From Pseudomonadota bacterium (GTDB taxonomy: Bacteria > Pseudomonadota > Alphaproteobacteria > Sphingomonadales > Sphingomonadaceae): a DNA stretch of 64,000 bases. Every line of letters begins with the position of its first letter. The first letter of the stretch is position 1. The stretch lies in contig JAEZZI010000009.1 of the NCBI GenBank assembly GCA_023418595.1, forward strand, positions 1 to 64,000, in the 5' to 3' direction. The notes under the pieces were generated by a model. It worked only from the letters and a program-made list of their open reading frames with translations. It was not told the origin of the DNA and searched no databases. This document shows positions 51,005-60,686 of the stretch, in pieces. The position numbers and the translations under genes were made by a program.

Positions 51005-51889
51005 ATGAAGACCGAACGGATCGCCCTTTCCACCGGCATAACCCTTAACGTCGCCACCGCGGGCGGACCCGGCGCGCCACCGCTGATATTCCTCCACGGC
51101 TTTCCCGAATCGCATCGCACCTGGCGGCACCAGATCGCCGAGTTCGCGCATGACCATTTCGTCGTCGCGCCCGACCAGCGCGGGTTCGGCGCGTCCGACC
51201 AGCCCGAGGGCGTCGAGAACTATACCCCCGACAAGCCGGTTGCCGACCTGATCGCGCTGGCCGACCATTTCGGGATCGATCGCTTCACGCTGGTCGGGCA
51301 TGACTGGGGCGGCGCGATCGCGTGGATGGCGGCGCTCAACCGCCCCGATCGCGTCGCGCGCCTGATCATCGTCAACGCCCCCCACCCGCTCGTCTTTCAG
51401 AAATCGCTGATCGACGATCCCGCCCAGCGCGCCGCCAGCCAGTATATCACCGCGTTCCGATCGCCCGGCATCGAGGCGCATATCGCCAAGATGGGCGTCG
51501 AAACCTTCTTCGACACCAGCTTCGCCAAGCACGCCGACCCCGCGCTGCTGGCCGAGGAAAAGCCGCATTACCTCACCGACTGGTCGCGCCCCGGCGCCAT
51601 GACCGCGATGCTCAACTGGTATCGCGCGAGCGCAATTTCAGTCCCCGCGATGGACGAGGACGCGGCGATGCCCGCTTTCGTCGCCGCACCCTTCCCGCCC
51701 GTCCAGCCGCCAACGCTGGTCATCTGGGGGATGCAGGACAAGGCGCTGCTTCCCGTGCAACTCGACGGGCTGGAGACCCATGTGCCCGACCTTGAGATCG
51801 CGCGGATCGAAGAGGCCGGGCATTTCGTGCCTTGGGAACGGCCCGACGCGGTCAACTCGGCGATGCGCGACTGGCTCGCCGAGCGTTGA
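51005..51889 (+). CDS. Alpha/beta hydrolase, epoxide hydrolase-like
   Basis: This 294-residue hydrolase has the HGFPESHRTW oxyanion block, nucleophile D100 in VGHDWGG, a late acidic IWGMQDKALL and the catalytic histidine in EAGHFVPWE. The aspartate nucleophile and HGxP signature fit the soluble epoxide hydrolase branch rather than serine esterases; haloalkane dehalogenase is an alternative. Substrate is unknown. It converges on the nitroreductase gene with a 6-base gap. Confidence 0.9.
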   Translation: MKTERIALSTGITLNVATAGGPGAPPLIFLHGFPESHRTWRHQIAEFAHDHFVVAPDQRGFGASDQPEGVENYTPDKPVADLIALADHFGIDRFTLVGHDWGGAIAWMAALNRPDRVARLIIVNAPHPLVFQKSLIDDPAQRAASQYITAFRSPGIEAHIAKMGVETFFDTSFAKHADPALLAEEKPHYLTDWSRPGAMTAMLNWYRASAISVPAMDEDAAMPAFVAAPFPPVQPPTLVIWGMQDKALLPVQLDGLETHVPDLEIARIEEAGHFVPWERPDAVNSAMRDWLAER

Positions 51890-51895
51890 AAAGCG

Positions 51896-52501
51896 TCAGT
51901 CGATCCGGTTGAACTTGCCGAAGTCGGGGCGCGGGCTGCGATCGAAGATGGTCGAACGGTCCCCCTTGCCAAAGGTCGCGATGAAATTGACGGTGACGCC
52001 GGGCTGGTCGGCGAAGAATGCGTCGTTCACCTTGTCCGCGTCAAAGCCCGACATCGGCCCGGTGTCCCAGCCCAGCGCACGCGCGGCGATGATGAAATAA
52101 GCGCCCTGAAGCGTGCCGTTGCGAAACGCGCTGGTCTTGCGGCCCGCGCGCGCTTCTTCGCTGTCGCCTTCGAACCACGACTTGGCGTCGGTATGGGGGA
52201 ACAGCCAGGGCAGATGCTCGTGGAAATTTTCGTCCATGCCGATGACGACGGCGGCGGGCGCAGCGCGAATCTTATCCGGATTGGTGCCGGTGGCAGCGTC
52301 GGCCAGCTGGTCCTTCGCCGCCTGCGACAGGCACCAGACAAAGCGAGCGGGCTGCTGGTTGGCCGATGTCGGCCCCATTTTCAGCAATTCGTAGATCGCC
52401 TTGATATCCGCCTCGGTGACCGGGGTGTCGTCATAGCCGTTATAGGTACGCGCGGTACGGAAGAGAGTGTCGAGTGCGGCGTCGTCGAGAGCTTTGGTCA
52501 T
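51896..52501 (-). CDS. Nitroreductase-family oxidoreductase (RutE-like)
   Basis: This 201-residue FMN enzyme resembles malonic semialdehyde reductase RutE: LDTLFRTARTYN near the start, MGPTSANQQPARF at FMN contact positions, SAFRNGTLQGAYFIIAARALGWDTGPMSGFD, and VNFIATFGKGD. No pyrimidine-degradation (rut) genes are adjacent, so the RutE substrate is not assured. The start at 52501 excludes the family B repeat directly upstream. Confidence 0.9.
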   Translation of the reverse strand: MTKALDDAALDTLFRTARTYNGYDDTPVTEADIKAIYELLKMGPTSANQQPARFVWCLSQAAKDQLADAATGTNPDKIRAAPAAVVIGMDENFHEHLPWLFPHTDAKSWFEGDSEEARAGRKTSAFRNGTLQGAYFIIAARALGWDTGPMSGFDADKVNDAFFADQPGVTVNFIATFGKGDRSTIFDRSPRPDFGKFNRID

Positions 52502-52535
52502 AGGGAATTCCTTGAAAGATTGTCGCCCCCATCCA

Positions 52536-52607
52536 TTCGTTTCGAGCGAAGTCCAGAAACGCTTGGCTCGCGCTCCGGGCACGTTTCTCGACGTCGCTCG
52601 AAACGAA
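52536..52607. repeat. Inverted repeat element, family B, copy 3
   Basis: Arms 52536-52561 and 52582-52607 differ at few positions and carry TTTCGAGCGAAGTC and its complement. It lies between the nitroreductase start and the NifU-like gene end. Confidence 0.88.
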
Positions 52608-52625
52608 CGGGTTGGGTGGCGGGGT

Positions 52626-53201
52626 TCAGACCGCGCGGACCTCGGTCACTTCGGGGACATAATAGCGCAGCAGCTGTTCGATCCCGTTCTTCAGCGTCAT
52701 CGTCGACGACGGGCAGCCCGAACAGGCGCCCTGCATCTGGAGATAGACCTTGCCCTGGTCGAAGCCGCGAAACACGATGTCGCCGCCGTCATTGGCGACC
52801 GCGGGGCGTACGCGGGTTTCGATCAGATCCTTGATCTGGGCGACGATTTCCGCGTCCTCGGGGTTTTCGGCAAACTCGGCGTCGGCGGGCGGCACCGCGA
52901 TGCCCGCTGCCGATCCGGCGCGGAACAGCGGCATGTTGGCCGAGAAATGCTCCATCAGCAGCCCGAGCACATCGGGTTTGAGGTCGGACCAGTTCACCCC
53001 CGGCGCGGCAGTGATTGAGATGAAATCGCGTCCGAAAAACACGCCCGTCACATCGCCCAGCGAAAACAGCGCGTCGGCAAGCGGCGACGCCTCGGCTTCT
53101 TCGGGAGACGCGAAATCGCGCGTTCCCGCTTCCATTACCGGCTGGCCGGGAAGGAACTTGAGCGTGGACGGATTGGGCGTGGTTTCTGTTTCGATCAGCA
53201 T
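52626..53201 (-). CDS. NifU-like Fe-S scaffold / NfuA-type protein
   Basis: This 191-residue protein has an N-terminal NFU_N domain (NPSTLKFLPGQPV) and a C-terminal NifU domain with the cluster-binding GACSGCPSS (CxxC). NFU proteins carry and deliver Fe-S clusters. The start may be 53201 (MLIETE) or 53210 (MGDM), three codons apart. It diverges from the M16 peptidase gene. Confidence 0.94.
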   Translation of the reverse strand: MLIETETTPNPSTLKFLPGQPVMEAGTRDFASPEEAEASPLADALFSLGDVTGVFFGRDFISITAAPGVNWSDLKPDVLGLLMEHFSANMPLFRAGSAAGIAVPPADAEFAENPEDAEIVAQIKDLIETRVRPAVANDGGDIVFRGFDQGKVYLQMQGACSGCPSSTMTLKNGIEQLLRYYVPEVTEVRAV

Positions 53202-53363
53202 GTCGCCCATGTGGCGCGGGCAGGCGAAGGGATCAAGGCAAGCGACGGCAACGAAGCGTTTTACGACAGCCTCGTTCAGCAACGCGCAAGGTGCAGGCGT
53301 CATCCTCGCGCGCCAGATCATTGCCGCTGGCGACACCGTGCCTCACCGCCTAGATTGGACCTT

Positions 53364-56249
53364 ATGAACAGCCCAGCCCGGCGTATCGCGCGCCTCTCGC
53401 TCGTCTCCCTCCTCGCCCTTTCGGTCGCGGCCAATGCGCAGACGGTGCAGACCGCGCCGCAGCCCGCCACCGTCACCGCGCCGCAATCGGCGGGGACGCC
53501 CTGGCTGTTTCAGGGCAGCGACATTCCGCCCGATCCGGCATGGACGTTCGGCGTGCTGCCCAATGGCCTTCGCTATGCGGTGCGGCGCAACCGGGTGCCG
53601 CCGGGTCAGGTGTCGATCCGCGTGCGCGTCGATGCCGGGTCGCTGATGGAGCGCGAGAGCGAGCTGGGTTACGCCCATTTGCTCGAACATCTCGCCTTTC
53701 GCGGCTCCGAACATGTCCCCGACGGCGAATCGAAACGGGTGTGGCAGCGCCTCGGCGTCACCTTCGGGTCGGACAGCAATGCCACCACCACCCCGACCAA
53801 CACCGTCTACAAGCTCGACCTGCCGACCGCGACCGACCAGGGTCTGGACGAATCGATGAAGATCGTCGCGGGGATGCTGGAGGCGCCGTCGATCACCACC
53901 GCCGCGCTCAATGCCGAACGCCCGGTCGTGCTGGCCGAACAGCGCGAGCAGCCGGGGCCGCAGATGCGTTTCGGCGAAGCGTTGCGCGGGCTGTTCTTCG
54001 CCGGCCAGCCGCTCGCCGAACGATCGCCGATCGGCAATATAAAAACGCTGGAAGCGGCGACCGAACAAAGCGTCCGCGCGTTCCACCAGCGCTGGTATCG
54101 CCCCGACCGCACCGTCGTCGTGATCGCGGGCGACAAGGACGCCAAGCTGCTCGAACAGATGGTGGTCAAGCATTTCTCCGACTGGAAACCGGTCGGCGCG
54201 GCGACGCCGACGCCCGATTTCGGCAAACCCGATCCGTCGCAGCCAACGACCGCCGCGACGGCCGAGGCGTCGCTGCCGCCCGCGGTCAGCTTTGCCTGGC
54301 TGCGGCCCTGGTCGATCACCGCGGATACCATCCTGTTCAACCAGGAACGCCTGACCGACCTGCTTGCTTCGCGCATCGTCAACCGGCGACTGGAAAGCCG
54401 CGCGCGGGCAGGCGGCAGTTTTCTGCGCGCCGGGGTCAGCCTGGACGATGTATCGCGATCGACCAACCTGACCTCGGTCTCGGTCTATCCGCTGGGCGAC
54501 GATTGGGAAGCGGCGTTGAAGGACGTGCGCGCGGTGATCGCCGACGCGACGACCCGCGCGCCGACCCAGGCGGAGATCGACCGCGAACTCGCCGAGATCG
54601 AAAACGCGATGAAGCAGGGCATTGCCACCGCCCCCGTCGAACCCGGCGCGCGGCTGGCCGACACCATGGTCGAGGCGGTCGACATCAATGAAACCGTGGC
54701 GTCGGCGCAGGTCAGCTACGACATTTTCAACGAGGCCCGGACTAGGGGCATGTTCACTCCCGCGCGCGTGCTCGCCTCGTCGAAAAAGATCTTCGACGGC
54801 ACCGCGCTGCGCGGCATCGTCAACACCCGCACGCCCGACAACACCGCGACCGCGAAACTCGCCGCGGCGTTGAAGGCCGAAGTGACCGGTTCGGAGGCGC
54901 TCGCCAATGCCGAGCCGGTGTCGATCGACGACCTGCCCCCGCTCGGCCCACCGGGCACGGTCGTGGCGCGCCAGCCGGTGCTGAGCAATCCGGAAATCAA
55001 TATCGAGGCGATGCGCCTGTCGAACGGCGTCAGCGTCCTGATGTTTCCCAACGATGCCGAAACCAACCGCGTCTATGTCCGCGTGCGGTTCGGCAGCGGG
55101 TTGAAGGGATTGCCCGCGAAGGAGCAGACCGTCGCCTGGGCCGGGCCGATGGCGCTGATGCAGTCGGGGATCGGCGATCTCGACCAGGAAAAGCTCGACC
55201 GGCTGGTCGGCAACCGCAATATCGGGCTGAGCTTTGCGGCCGATGACGATGCCTGGATTCTGGGCGGACAGACGACCGCCGCCGATCTGCCCGATCAGTT
55301 GCGGCTGCTGGCGGCCAAGCTGACGCATCCGCGCTGGGACCCCAATCCGGTCATCCGCGCGCGCGCCGAAATGCTGGCGGGCTATGCGGCGATGGAAGCG
55401 TCGCCCGACGGCATCCTTGCGCGCGACCTGGAAGGGTTGCTGCGCGACGGCGACCTGCGCTGGGCAACGCCGAGCCGCGCGGCGGTCGAGGCGCTGGACC
55501 CGGCATCCTTCCGCGCTTTCTGGGAACCGATCCTGAAGACCGGACCGATCGAGGTGCAGATTTTCGGCGATGTCGAAAGCGAAGCCGCGGCGCAGGCGGT
55601 GGCGGCGACGTTCGGCGCCTTGCCGCCGCGCGCACCGGCCTTGACGCAAGGCCCGCCCGTCGTCGCACCGGCGCACCGCGAAACACCTGTGGTGCGAACC
55701 CACAGCGGCCAGCCCAATCAGGCCGCGGCGGTCATCGCCTGGCCGACCGGCGGCGGCAGCGCGGGGCTGGCCGAAAGCCGCAAGCTCGAAGTGCTGGCAG
55801 CGGTGTTCCGCGACCGGGTGCTCGACGAACTGCGCGAACGCACCGGCACCAGCTATTCGCCGACGGTGCTCAGCCAGTGGCCGGTCGGGCTCGACAGCGG
55901 TGGGCGCATCATGGCCATCGCGATGGTGACGCCCGACCAGACCAGATTCTTCTTCGAAGCCGCGCGCAAGATCGCCGCCGATCTGGTCGCGACGCCGATC
56001 ACCCCCGACGAACTCCAGCGCGCGGTGCTGCCGACGGTGCAACAGACGATGCGGATGTCGAGCGGCAATAGCTTCTGGATGCAGCAGACCGCAGGCGGCA
56101 CGCGCGATCCGGCACGGATTCAGGCGGTGACGACTCTGGTTCCGGATTATCAGCAGACGACGCCTGCCGAAATTCAGGCACTCGCGGCGAAATATCTGGG
56201 CGCGGACAAGGACTGGTCGATGGTGGTGCTGCCGGAAGATGAAAAATAA
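53364..56249 (+). CDS. M16-family periplasmic zinc peptidase
   Basis: This 961-residue protein has a signal peptide (about residues 1-25) and two M16 homology halves. The N-terminal half carries the inverted zinc motif HLLEH (H105, E108, H109) and AERPVVLAEQRE with the third zinc ligand; the C-terminal half lacks it and acts structurally. It probably degrades peptides in the periplasm or at the membrane. The start ATG 53364 sits just after TTGGACCTT; the longer frame runs into the NifU-like gene's antisense and was rejected. Confidence 0.93.
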   Translation: MNSPARRIARLSLVSLLALSVAANAQTVQTAPQPATVTAPQSAGTPWLFQGSDIPPDPAWTFGVLPNGLRYAVRRNRVPPGQVSIRVRVDAGSLMERESELGYAHLLEHLAFRGSEHVPDGESKRVWQRLGVTFGSDSNATTTPTNTVYKLDLPTATDQGLDESMKIVAGMLEAPSITTAALNAERPVVLAEQREQPGPQMRFGEALRGLFFAGQPLAERSPIGNIKTLEAATEQSVRAFHQRWYRPDRTVVVIAGDKDAKLLEQMVVKHFSDWKPVGAATPTPDFGKPDPSQPTTAATAEASLPPAVSFAWLRPWSITADTILFNQERLTDLLASRIVNRRLESRARAGGSFLRAGVSLDDVSRSTNLTSVSVYPLGDDWEAALKDVRAVIADATTRAPTQAEIDRELAEIENAMKQGIATAPVEPGARLADTMVEAVDINETVASAQVSYDIFNEARTRGMFTPARVLASSKKIFDGTALRGIVNTRTPDNTATAKLAAALKAEVTGSEALANAEPVSIDDLPPLGPPGTVVARQPVLSNPEINIEAMRLSNGVSVLMFPNDAETNRVYVRVRFGSGLKGLPAKEQTVAWAGPMALMQSGIGDLDQEKLDRLVGNRNIGLSFAADDDAWILGGQTTAADLPDQLRLLAAKLTHPRWDPNPVIRARAEMLAGYAAMEASPDGILARDLEGLLRDGDLRWATPSRAAVEALDPASFRAFWEPILKTGPIEVQIFGDVESEAAAQAVAATFGALPPRAPALTQGPPVVAPAHRETPVVRTHSGQPNQAAAVIAWPTGGGSAGLAESRKLEVLAAVFRDRVLDELRERTGTSYSPTVLSQWPVGLDSGGRIMAIAMVTPDQTRFFFEAARKIAADLVATPITPDELQRAVLPTVQQTMRMSSGNSFWMQQTAGGTRDPARIQAVTTLVPDYQQTTPAEIQALAAKYLGADKDWSMVVLPEDEK

Positions 56250-56256
56250 TCACCGT

Positions 56257-56346
56257 TGGTGCTGAGCTTGTCGAAGCACTGTCCTTTTCTTGCGTAGCCT
56301 GGAAGGACAGCACTTCGATACGCCGCTACGCGGCTACTCAGTGCGA
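56257..56346. repeat. Composite element with a family A core
   Basis: GCTGAGCTTGTCGAAGCACTGTCCTT is followed after about 15 bases by AAGGACAGCACTTCGATACG and then CGCCGCTACGCGGC. It fills most of the gap between the M16 and acyl-CoA ligase ends and is more diverged than the other family A copies. Confidence 0.65.
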
Positions 56347-56371
56347 ACGGGGTGGAGGTCGCTGAATTCAA

Positions 56372-58168
56372 TCACCCCTGTTTGTAGAGCGCGTCCAGTC
56401 GCTCGCCGTAAGCCGCGCGCAGCACATGGCGGCGAATTTTCAGGCTCGGCGTCAATTGTTCGTTCTCGATCGCAAACGGCGCATCGGCGAGGATGAAGCG
56501 GCGGACGCGTTCGGTGACCGACAGATCCTTGTTCACCCGCTCGACCGCTTCATTCAGCGCGGCGCGATATGCCTGGTTCTGCGCCAAGCTGACGAAATCG
56601 CATTTAGCGCCGCCCGACGCGCACCATTGCTGGGTCCAGTCGGGATCGGGGACGATCACCGCAGTCATATAGGGCTTGCGATCGCCATAGATCATCGCCT
56701 GGACGATCTCGTTCTGGAGGGTCAGCATCCCTTCGATCTTTTGCGGCGCGACGTTATCGCCCTTGTCGTTGACGATGATGTCCTTTTTGCGATCGGTGAT
56801 CTTGATCCGCCCGGCCTCGTCGATCAGGCCGATATCGCCGGTGTGCAGCCAGCCGTCTTTCAGAACGCGAGCGGTTTCTTCCTCGTTGCGCCAGTAACCG
56901 CGCATCACCAGTTCGCCGCGCACCAGGATTTCGCCGTCCTCGGCGATCCGCACCTCCGTATTCTTGAGCGGCGGGCCGACCGTGTCCATCTTCAGCCCCG
57001 CCGACGGACGGTTGCACGAGATCACCGGCGCGGCCTCGGTCTGGCCATAGCCTTGCAGGAAGGTGAGGCCCAATGACTGGAAGAAATTGCCGACTTCCGG
57101 CGTCAGCGGTGCGCCGCCCGACACCATCGCCTTCATCCGCCCGCCGAACCGCTTCGAGATCTTGGGCTTCAATAGCCGGTTGACGATCAGGTTCATCGGC
57201 ATGTCGCCGATCGCGACCTTGCCCGTTTCCGCCTTCCTGCCGCCGATCGAAACCGCGCGGTCGAGCAGATAGGCGGATACCTTGCCCTGCTTCTCCACCG
57301 CCTTGGTGATCCGGGTGCGCAGCACTTCGAACAGACGCGGCACGACGACCATGATGGTGGGGCGCGTCTCCTCGATATTCGACGCCAGCTTGTCGAGCCC
57401 TTCGGAATAATAGATCTGCCCGCCCAGCCCGATCGGGAAATGCTGCCCGCCCGAATGCTCGTAAGCGTGGGACAGCGGCAGGAAGGACAGGAACACCTCG
57501 TCCCCCCAGCCGAAATCCTCGCTGATGACCGCGCAGCACCCCTCGACATTATGAAGGATCGCGCCGTGATGCTGCATCACCCCGCGCGGCGCGCCGCCGG
57601 TGCCCGAGGTATAGATGATGCATGCCAGATCCTCACGCTTGAACTGCGCGCGAGCCGCCGCCGCTTCCGGCTCGGTAGGGTGGTCGGCGATTAGGCTGGA
57701 CCAGTGATGGAAATCGAGCGTGCCGGACTGACCGATCTTCAAATCCTCCATGCCGATGACATGGTGGAGATTGTCCGAATGCAGCGCGGCCGGAAGCAGC
57801 ACCCGCGCCAGCTTCGCGGTCGATACGATGACCGCCGCCGCGCCCGAATTCTCGATGATATGGGTGTGGTCGCGTTCGGTATTGGTGACATAGGTCGGCA
57901 CGGTGACGCAGCCCGCCGCCATGATCGCCAGGTCCGAGATGCACCATTCGGGGCGGTTCTCGCTGACCAGCATCACCCGGTCGCCGGGTTTGAGACCGAT
58001 CGCGGTCAGCCCCGCGGCAAGGCTCGCCACCTGTCGCGCGGCGTCGGCCCAGCTGATCGACACCCATGCGCCGCCCTGCTTGCTCCATAGAAACGGCTTC
58101 GTCCCCTGCTCCCGCGCGCGGGTGAAGAACATGGTGACCAGATTGGGGAAATGTTCGAGCTGCCGCAT
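56372..58168 (-). CDS. Long-chain fatty acid-CoA ligase (AMP-forming)
   Basis: This 598-residue adenylate-forming enzyme activates fatty acids. The AMP-binding motif is YTSGTGGAPRGVM, followed by FLQGYGQTEAAPVIS and LHTGDIGLIDEAGRIKITDRKKD and a C-terminal lysine region. The N-terminus MRQLEHFPNLVTMF is typical of the FadD/FAA-like group with a long chain preference. It stands alone and converges on the M16 gene. Confidence 0.92.
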   Translation of the reverse strand: MRQLEHFPNLVTMFFTRAREQGTKPFLWSKQGGAWVSISWADAARQVASLAAGLTAIGLKPGDRVMLVSENRPEWCISDLAIMAAGCVTVPTYVTNTERDHTHIIENSGAAAVIVSTAKLARVLLPAALHSDNLHHVIGMEDLKIGQSGTLDFHHWSSLIADHPTEPEAAAARAQFKREDLACIIYTSGTGGAPRGVMQHHGAILHNVEGCCAVISEDFGWGDEVFLSFLPLSHAYEHSGGQHFPIGLGGQIYYSEGLDKLASNIEETRPTIMVVVPRLFEVLRTRITKAVEKQGKVSAYLLDRAVSIGGRKAETGKVAIGDMPMNLIVNRLLKPKISKRFGGRMKAMVSGGAPLTPEVGNFFQSLGLTFLQGYGQTEAAPVISCNRPSAGLKMDTVGPPLKNTEVRIAEDGEILVRGELVMRGYWRNEEETARVLKDGWLHTGDIGLIDEAGRIKITDRKKDIIVNDKGDNVAPQKIEGMLTLQNEIVQAMIYGDRKPYMTAVIVPDPDWTQQWCASGGAKCDFVSLAQNQAYRAALNEAVERVNKDLSVTERVRRFILADAPFAIENEQLTPSLKIRRHVLRAAYGERLDALYKQG

Positions 58169-58242
58169 GGGGCCTTTTGCCTCTCGCTTATATCGTTGGC
58201 GAAAGGACTAGCCCCTTTGCCGGAGCGCGCAAGGCCGTAACG

Positions 58243-58482
58243 TCAATCCGCCCTTCCCGGCATGGGATGGCGGTGAACGAGGATGTCGAGCAGCTTGCGC
58301 GGGGTCATCCGCGCGTTCCACGCCTTTTCATGGAAGAAATAGGCGACCGCGTTGCACAGCGGCTCGACCAGCGCGATGCCGCCCGCGATCGCGACCGACC
58401 CGGTGAACAGATAAGCGACGGTGAAGCCGATCCCGAGATGGATCACCAGATAGCTCAATGTTTTCGCCAGATCGCGCGACAT
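58243..58482 (-). CDS. DUF2061 membrane protein
   Basis: This 79-residue protein has one or two membrane segments (LSYLVIHLGIGFTVAYLFTG and IAGGIALVEPLCNAVAYFFHE). That is the DUF2061 pattern; function is unknown. The start at 58482 has AGGAGA about 6 bases upstream; a longer start at 58497 would include the ribosome site in the protein and was rejected. It lies between the ligase and pyrD on the same strand. Confidence 0.85.
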   Translation of the reverse strand: MSRDLAKTLSYLVIHLGIGFTVAYLFTGSVAIAGGIALVEPLCNAVAYFFHEKAWNARMTPRKLLDILVHRHPMPGRAD

Positions 58483-58569
58483 GCGGAGTCTCCTCATGCG
58501 GGCAAGAATGCGCGAGCGGTGTAAATCGATCCAACCGATTGTCGCGAGGACAGTGATCGGGCCGGGCGA

Positions 58570-59553
58570 TCAAATCCCGTTCGCGATGCGGCGCGCGAGG
58601 CCCGGTCCTTCGAACACCAGGGCCGAATAGAGCTGGATCAGGCTTGCCCCCATACCCAGCCGCCGCCGCGCTTCGTCGGCGCTGTCGATGCCGCCTGCCG
58701 AGATCAGCGGGATCGCGCCGCCTGCGATCGCCGCGACCTCGCCCAGTTTTTCGCGCGCCAGCAATCTGAGCGGCTGTCCCGACAGCCCGCCGCTTTCGCC
58801 ACGCCAGCGTGACAGCAGTTCGGGGCGCGAAATCGTCGTGTTCGACACGATCAGCGCATCGACGCCGCCATCGATCACCGTCCGCACGATCGGCTCGAGC
58901 GAAGCGCGGTCAAGATCGGGGGCGATCTTCAGGAACAGCGGCACGCGCCTGCCCGCGACCCTCCGCGCGCCGTCGCACGCCGCCAGCAATTCGCGGAGCA
59001 TCACCGGATCCTGCAAATCGCGCAAGTTCGGCGTGTTGGGCGACGAAATGTTGATCGTCACATGGTCGGCAAGCGGTGCCGCCTTCGCCACCGCGGCTGC
59101 ATAATCGGCGATGCGGTCGCTCGAATCCTTGTTGGCGCCAACATTTACCCCCACCACGCCGCGCCGCCTGGCAGCCGCCACGCGGGGCAGCGCAGCGTCG
59201 ATGCCGCCATTGTTGAACCCCATCCGGTTGATGACACCGCGATCCTCGGCCAGCCGGAACAGGCGCGGCCTGGGGTTGCCCGCCTGGGCAAGCGGGGTCA
59301 GCGTGCCGACCTCGACGCCGGCAAAGCCCAGCGCATGGCTCGCATCGATGCTTTCCGCATCCTTGTCGAACCCCGCCGCCAGACAGACCGGGTGCGCAAA
59401 TTCGATCCCGGCGATCGTCACCGGGTTGCGTTTGGGTGGCGATCCCGCCCCCGGACATCCCGCCGCCTGCCACGCGGCCAGGCTGCGGATCGTCAGACGG
59501 TGCGCCGACTCGGGGTCGAGTTTGAACAGAAGCGGGCGAAAGGTGCTGAACAT
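58570..59553 (-). CDS. pyrD: Dihydroorotate dehydrogenase (quinone), class 2
   Basis: This 327-residue membrane-associated FMN enzyme oxidises dihydroorotate to orotate with quinone in pyrimidine synthesis. The N-terminal helix (LFKLDPESAHRL) is the class 2 membrane anchor. FMN/substrate motifs are AAGFDKDAE, NRMGFNNGG, VNVGANK and NISSPNTPNLRDLQ with the catalytic serine. The length is normal. It is separated from the AraC gene by a divergent region with a hairpin. Confidence 0.96.
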   Translation of the reverse strand: MFSTFRPLLFKLDPESAHRLTIRSLAAWQAAGCPGAGSPPKRNPVTIAGIEFAHPVCLAAGFDKDAESIDASHALGFAGVEVGTLTPLAQAGNPRPRLFRLAEDRGVINRMGFNNGGIDAALPRVAAARRRGVVGVNVGANKDSSDRIADYAAAVAKAAPLADHVTINISSPNTPNLRDLQDPVMLRELLAACDGARRVAGRRVPLFLKIAPDLDRASLEPIVRTVIDGGVDALIVSNTTISRPELLSRWRGESGGLSGQPLRLLAREKLGEVAAIAGGAIPLISAGGIDSADEARRRLGMGASLIQLYSALVFEGPGLARRIANGI

Positions 59554-59794
59554 CGCGTTTTCGCATGGCGCAAGCCGCGATATTCGTCAAAGCCCGTGCC
59601 AAATCGATCCGAAATGGCGATTCCATCCAATACGAAACGGGTGCGAATCGATTATCCCATCCCTGCGACCCGAAGCGGACGTCATTGACGAACGCTTAAC
59701 CCTAATGGCTCTGCGGCCTTTCAGGCTGCAGGGCCATTTCTTTCGGTGACGAAACGGGTTACAGTCGGCGTCCGTCAACAGGGGGACGGAACGC
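59554..59794. promoter_or_regulatory. Divergent region between pyrD and the AraC-type gene
   Basis: These 241 bases contain no long open frame. They should hold the promoters of both genes. A terminator-like hairpin at 59705-59745 lies within it, 50 bases upstream of the AraC start. Otherwise I see nothing specific; no clear -35/-10 pair is visible. Confidence 0.5.
59705..59745 (+). terminator. Terminator-like hairpin upstream of the AraC gene
   Basis: A 14-bp stem (59705-59718 with 59724-59737) holds together in + strand RNA with two G-U wobble pairs and is followed by TTCTTTC. In RNA from the other strand those two pairs would be A-C mismatches, so selection appears to be on the + transcript. 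With no + gene upstream it could end a small RNA or attenuate the AraC leader. Confidence 0.5.
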
Positions 59795-60643
59795 ATGTCG
59801 ATGACGCTCGACTATGCGGTGCCTGGCGCTGGTGCCGCCGAGATATTCACGTTGTTCTATCATTTTCGCGCCGATGTGCCGCGCTTCGAGGATACTGAGC
59901 GCGCCGACCACGCCCAGCTGCGGTTCCGCCTGTCTCCCGGCGACGCGACCTATCATTTCGCCGATGGCAGCGTGCAGGAGGCGCCCGCGCACCATGTCGT
60001 CGGCCCGACCAGCGGCGCGATGCGCGTGGTGGCAGAGGGGCCGGTGGAGGTGTTCGGCGCAGGCATCACGCCCGCGGGCTGGGCGGCGATCACCGGTCGT
60101 GATGCCTCCGGCTTCCTCAACCGTGTCGTGGATGCAGCGCAGTTTTTCGGCGACGCGATCGCTGCGACCCTCAGATCGCTGCAGCACGCGACGACCATCG
60201 GACACAGGGTCGAAATCGCCGAAAAGATGGTCTCGCGACATATCGCCCGCGCGCGGCGTCAGGCCGGCTTCGTCAAGCAAGTCGATGCCTGGCTCGCGGC
60301 AAGCCATTCTCCCGATGTCAACGATCTGGTAGCCGCGACCGGTCTGTCGCGCCGCCAGATCGAACGCCGCTGCAACGCGCTTTACGGCGCACCGCCCAAA
60401 TTGCTCGCGCGCAAATATCGCGCCTTGAAGGCGGCCGTGGCACTTGCCTCACATGACGCGGACCCCGACACGCTGATCGAGCGAGGCTTTTACGATCAGT
60501 CGCATTTCATTCGCGAGGTGAAGCAGTTCACCGGGCTGACCCCGATGCAATTGCGCGACCAGCCCAATCTGCTTGCGCAACTGACGATTGCCGGGCGCCA
60601 TAGTCTGACCGGGAAAATAAACCCGATCATCTCGGAAACCTGA
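59795..60643 (+). CDS. AraC-type helix-turn-helix regulator
   Basis: This 282-residue regulator has an N-terminal cupin-like part (about residues 1-140) and a C-terminal AraC DNA-binding domain: VNDLVAATGLSRRQIERRCN and the second HTH with FYDQSHFIREVKQFTGLTPMQLRD. The ligand is unknown. GGGGGACGGA precedes the ATG. It diverges from pyrD and is followed by the suf operon regulator after 82 bases. Confidence 0.9.
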   Translation: MSMTLDYAVPGAGAAEIFTLFYHFRADVPRFEDTERADHAQLRFRLSPGDATYHFADGSVQEAPAHHVVGPTSGAMRVVAEGPVEVFGAGITPAGWAAITGRDASGFLNRVVDAAQFFGDAIAATLRSLQHATTIGHRVEIAEKMVSRHIARARRQAGFVKQVDAWLAASHSPDVNDLVAATGLSRRQIERRCNALYGAPPKLLARKYRALKAAVALASHDADPDTLIERGFYDQSHFIREVKQFTGLTPMQLRDQPNLLAQLTIAGRHSLTGKINPIISET

Positions 60644-60686
60644 AAAGACCACGGTTGACGCGAGGGATCAACGCCCCCATCTGCCT

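Noticed and set aside
53343..56042. An 899-codon open frame on the minus strand opposite the M16 gene
   Set aside because: Arginine/glycine-rich shadow of the peptidase gene with no domain or start signal.
60655..60683. TTGACG-N17-CATCTG as the suf promoter
   Set aside because: The -35 half is good but the -10 half is poor; not enough to annotate.
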